The translations under genes were made by a program, and so were the position numbers. A DNA stretch of 7,313 nt from an uncultured Eubacteriales bacterium (GTDB lineage: Bacteria; Bacillota; Clostridia; Christensenellales; Aristaeellaceae). Each line of letters begins with the position of its first letter. The stretch's first letter is position 1. Under the pieces are notes generated by a model. The model did not search any database. It was not told the origin of the DNA and worked only from the letters and a program-made list of their open reading frames with translations. Of this stretch, positions 4,756 to 7,313 are shown piece after piece. The stretch spans positions 1 to 7,313 of the forward strand of contig URJN01000109.1 of the NCBI GenBank assembly GCA_900548125.1. Reading direction: 5' to 3'.

Positions 4756-5804
4756 AATTGGTTCATGGCGGCGATTACGTCGGCTATCGGGAAAAATATG
4801 GACGGGATGCGCTGGATTTTTCGGCAAACGTCAGCCCGCTGGGCATGCCGACGGCTGTTGCGCAGGCGATTGGCGAGGCGGCATATCATGCCGATCGATA
4901 TCCCGATCCGCTTTGTCGGGAGCTGTGCGCGGCGATTGCGCGGGCGGAAAGCGTTCCTGCGGAGTGGGTGCTTTGCGGAAACGGCGCGGCGGATTTGATT
5001 TTCAGGCTTGCGCTGTCCGTGCGTCCACGCCGTGCGCTGATTCTGTCACCGACGTTTGCGGAATACGCCGCGGCATTGGAAACAGTCGGATGCGAGGTAT
5101 GCCGCTATGAATTGTCGGAACGGAATGACTTTGCGCTGACGCCGGAGTTTGCAGACGCCATCGACGAGAATGTGGACATGGTATTCCTCTGCCAACCGAA
5201 CAACCCGACCGGACAGGTCGCGAATCGGGCATTGATGCAGAAGATTCTGGAGCAATGCCAAGCCGTGGGCGCGTGGCTGGCGGTGGATGAGTGCTTTCTG
5301 GATTTCCTGCCGGACGGAAACCTGTTTACGATGAAGGGCGAGCTGGCGGGTGGAAGGAAGCTGTTTATCCTCAAGGCCTTCACCAAGCTCTACGGCATGG
5401 CGGGCGTTCGGCTGGGCTATGGGCTTTGTGCGGACGGAGAACTGCTGGCGCATATGCGAAGCGCGGGTCAGCCGTGGGCGGTTTCTTCGCTTGCGCAGGC
5501 GGCAGGCATCGCGGCATTGGAGCAGAGCGATTATGTGGAGCGCGTGCGGACACTCGTGGAGGAGGAACGCCCGTATCTCATGGAAGGGATGCGGGCACTC
5601 GGTCTGCGCGTCATCGCGGGAAGAGCCAACTACCTGCTTTTCCGCGCGGCAAAGACGCTGGGGGAAGAAATGGAAAAGCGCGGCGTGGTTTTGCGCGGAT
5701 GCGGAAATTATCCCGGACTTGACGATACATGGTATCGAACGGCGGTGCGCACGCGAAAGGAAAACGACATTCTGCTTCAAACGCTGAAGGAGGTGCTTGG
5801 ATGA
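4752..5804 (+). CDS. cobD: Threonine-phosphate decarboxylase, PLP-dependent
   Basis: This fold-type I PLP enzyme decarboxylates L-threonine O-3-phosphate to (R)-1-amino-2-propanol phosphate, the linker used by CbiB. The 350-residue product matches family size. Visible features are DFSANVSPLG (22-31), GNGAADLIF (76-84) for cofactor phosphate contact, CQPNNPTG (147-154) with the pyridine-ring Asn, AVDE (177-180) with Asp179, and the Schiff-base lysine Lys212 in KAFTKLYGMAGVRLGYG (208-224). The C-terminal YRTAVRT (328-334) supplies the carboxylate-binding arginine. By sequence alone it could be a histidinol-phosphate aminotransferase, its close relative. Overlapping cbiB by ATGA (4752-4755) and lying next to cobQ make CobD far more likely. 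GGGAG is only one base from the ATG, which is unusually close, so translation may rely on coupling with cbiB. Confidence 0.93.
   Translation: MKLVHGGDYVGYREKYGRDALDFSANVSPLGMPTAVAQAIGEAAYHADRYPDPLCRELCAAIARAESVPAEWVLCGNGAADLIFRLALSVRPRRALILSPTFAEYAAALETVGCEVCRYELSERNDFALTPEFADAIDENVDMVFLCQPNNPTGQVANRALMQKILEQCQAVGAWLAVDECFLDFLPDGNLFTMKGELAGGRKLFILKAFTKLYGMAGVRLGYGLCADGELLAHMRSAGQPWAVSSLAQAAGIAALEQSDYVERVRTLVEEERPYLMEGMRALGLRVIAGRANYLLFRAAKTLGEEMEKRGVVLRGCGNYPGLDDTWYRTAVRTRKENDILLQTLKEVLG
5787..5795 (+). promoter_or_regulatory. Strong ribosome binding site for cobQ inside cobD
   Basis: AAGGAGGTG (5787-5795) is a near-perfect Shine-Dalgarno match. Its GGAGG core ends 7 bases before ATG 5801, the best site in the operon. 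Confidence 0.75.
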
Positions 5805-7313
5805 GCCGTGCGAAAAAAATCATGGTGCAGGGGACGATGAGCGGCGCGGGCAAGAGCCTGCTGTGCGCCGCGCTCTGCCGCATCTTTGCGCAGGATGGCT
5901 ATCGGGTTGCGCCGTTCAAAAGTCAGAATATGGCACTCAACAGCTTCGTCACGCGCGATGGGCTGGAGATGGGGCGTGCGCAGGTCGTACAGGCGCAGGC
6001 GGCAGGCATAGAGCCGGATGTGCGCATGAACCCGATTTTGCTCAAGCCGAGCAGCGACGTCGGAAGTCAGGTCATCGTAAACGGAGAAGTGCGCGGTCAG
6101 ATGAGCGCGGCAGATTATTTTCGGATGAAAAAGCAGCTCATTCCGGATATTCTCGCGGCGTATGACAGCCTGAGCGCGGATGTGGATATCATAGTCATCG
6201 AGGGCGCGGGAAGCCCTGCGGAAATCAACCTCAAAGCGGACGATATCGTGAACATGGGGCTGGCGAAGCTGGTGGATGCGCCGGTGCTGCTGGCGGGCGA
6301 TATCGACCGAGGCGGCGTGTTCGCTCAGCTCTACGGCACAGTTGAGCTGCTTGAACCGGCAGAACGTGCGCGGATTGCAGGGCTGATTATCAATAAATTC
6401 CGCGGTGATGTGAATATTCTGAAGCCGGGGCTTGCCATGCTGGAGGAAAAAACACACCTGCCTGTATGGGGCGTCGTGCCGTATCTGAATGTGGAGATTG
6501 AGGACGAGGATTCACTTTCCGACAGGCTGGGCGTCAGAAGCAATGTCAAACCGCTGGATATTGCCATCATCCGTCTGCCGCATATCAGCAATTTCACGGA
6601 CTTTATGCCGCTTGAGCAGCATGAGCTGTTGGGCGTGCGCTATGTGCAGCATGCACGGGGGCTTAGGCAGCCCGACATGGTGATTCTGCCGGGCACAAAA
6701 AACACGATGGAGGATTTGCTTTGGCTTCGTCAGAGCGGGCTGGAGGCGGCTCTGCTCAAGCTGGCGCATGCGGGGACGCCCGTGCTGGGCGTATGCGGCG
6801 GCTATCAGATGCTTGGACGAACGTTAAGCGATCCGGACGGCATGGAGAGCGGACGCAGCATGACGCTTTCCGGCATGGGACTTTTGCCGACGCAGACCGT
6901 GTTTGACTGGCAGAAAAGACGGATGCAGGTGCGTGCCGCTGTGAAGGCTGAACCGTTTGCGGGCGCGTCGCTTACGGGCTATGAGATTCATAACGGGCAG
7001 ACGCAGGCGGACGGACAGCCGTTCTGCATCCTTACGGATGGTTCGCCGGAGGGATGCGTCAGCGGAAACGTATTCGGAACGTATCTGCATGGGCTGTTTG
7101 ACAGCGGCGAACTGACAGGGAAGCTGGCGGAGTTCCTTTGCGCACGCAAGGGAATCGAGCCGAAGCAGACGAGCTTGTTGTCGATGGAGAATTATCGGCA
7201 GAAACAGTTCGACCTGCTGGCGGACGGCGTGCGGCATGCGCTGAATCTGGATGAGATTTATGAAGGAGAACAGGATCTTTCCAATCTAAATGTGGGGAAT
7301 CAGGGATACTGTA
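5801..7313 (+). CDS. cobQ: Cobyric acid synthase (CobQ/CbiP), 3' end outside window
   Basis: CobQ uses glutamine and ATP to amidate four side chains (b, d, e, g) of adenosylcobyrinic acid a,c-diamide, giving adenosylcobyric acid, the substrate of CbiB. The first 504 residues are present with no stop. The N-terminal dethiobiotin-synthetase-like ATPase domain has the P-loop GTMSGAGKS (11-19), PFKSQNMALNSFVT with GRAQ, MNPILLKPSSD, VIEGAGSPAEINL and GDIDRGGVFAQLYG. A linker with INKFRGD leads to the class I glutamine amidotransferase domain, with LGVCGGYQMLG holding nucleophile Cys332 and VFGTYLHGLFDS holding His430. The homology-like region ends near LNLDEIYEG, so the remaining codons are a short tail and the true stop is probably close beyond the edge. 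The start is set by AAGGAGG at ideal distance and by an ATGA overlap with cobD. In the anaerobic-pathway nomenclature this is cbiP. Confidence 0.96.
   Translation, partial: MSRAKKIMVQGTMSGAGKSLLCAALCRIFAQDGYRVAPFKSQNMALNSFVTRDGLEMGRAQVVQAQAAGIEPDVRMNPILLKPSSDVGSQVIVNGEVRGQMSAADYFRMKKQLIPDILAAYDSLSADVDIIVIEGAGSPAEINLKADDIVNMGLAKLVDAPVLLAGDIDRGGVFAQLYGTVELLEPAERARIAGLIINKFRGDVNILKPGLAMLEEKTHLPVWGVVPYLNVEIEDEDSLSDRLGVRSNVKPLDIAIIRLPHISNFTDFMPLEQHELLGVRYVQHARGLRQPDMVILPGTKNTMEDLLWLRQSGLEAALLKLAHAGTPVLGVCGGYQMLGRTLSDPDGMESGRSMTLSGMGLLPTQTVFDWQKRRMQVRAAVKAEPFAGASLTGYEIHNGQTQADGQPFCILTDGSPEGCVSGNVFGTYLHGLFDSGELTGKLAEFLCARKGIEPKQTSLLSMENYRQKQFDLLADGVRHALNLDEIYEGEQDLSNLNVGNQGYC

Noticed and set aside
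3778..4827. 349-codon open frame on the minus strand
   Set aside because: It lies exactly antisense to cbiB and the start of cobD, whose family motifs are unmistakable on the plus strand. Its translation is rich in Arg, His and Gln, as expected of a shadow frame in GC-rich DNA, and it shows no domain.
5046..6457. Long minus-strand frames (5046-5780 and 5777-6457)
   Set aside because: Both are antisense to cobD and cobQ, lack recognisable motifs and have the Arg/His/Gln-rich composition of shadow frames.
7255..7313. Start of a new gene after cobQ (AAGGAG near 7262)
   Set aside because: The cobQ frame stays open to the edge and no well-placed start codon follows the purine run, so no new gene can be supported within the window.

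Overview
The window is a compact, plus-strand cobalamin (vitamin B12) late-biosynthesis operon from what is most likely a GC-rich member of the Clostridia (Firmicutes). The host call is an inference. It rests on the clostridial flavour of CobT, CobU and CobS, on strong purine-rich Shine-Dalgarno sites, and on an AT-rich intergenic element with a G/C-run hairpin of a kind familiar from clostridial genomes. I could not confirm it by search.

Layout: bases 2-310 are the 3' end of an unrecognised gene, closed by a strong rho-independent terminator (323-360). Bases 361-567 hold no gene. This gap contains a cluster of inverted repeats, among them a 13-bp hairpin followed by a T-run only when read on the minus strand, and four copies of the 7-mer GCTATTC/GAATAGC. 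I see no cobalamin riboswitch in it and no convincing promoter. From 568 to the end of the window eight genes follow without a gap: cobT, cobU, cobS, a short cobU-like gene, cobC, cbiB, cobD and cobQ. Every junction overlaps, by 7, 20, 4, 7, 4, 4 and 4 bases in order, which points to one transcript with translational coupling. cobQ runs off the right edge.

How the genes work together: CobQ (CbiP) amidates adenosylcobyrinic acid a,c-diamide to adenosylcobyric acid. CobD decarboxylates L-threonine phosphate to (R)-1-amino-2-propanol phosphate, and CbiB joins the two to give adenosylcobinamide phosphate. CobU activates this with GTP to adenosylcobinamide-GDP. CobT makes alpha-ribazole phosphate from nicotinate mononucleotide and a base such as dimethylbenzimidazole. 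CobS joins the two halves and CobC removes the phosphate. The block therefore covers the path from the diamide to the finished nucleotide loop. Corrin-ring genes and a corrinoid adenosyltransferase are not in the window.

The point most worth following up is the 105-residue CobU-like protein between cobS and cobC. It keeps a modified P-loop and the classical CobU C-terminal motif, but lacks the whole middle of the enzyme, including the region of the guanylylated histidine. The full-length CobU upstream has the opposite pattern. The rest of the window is a well-known pathway, and I do not see an unknown multi-gene system here.
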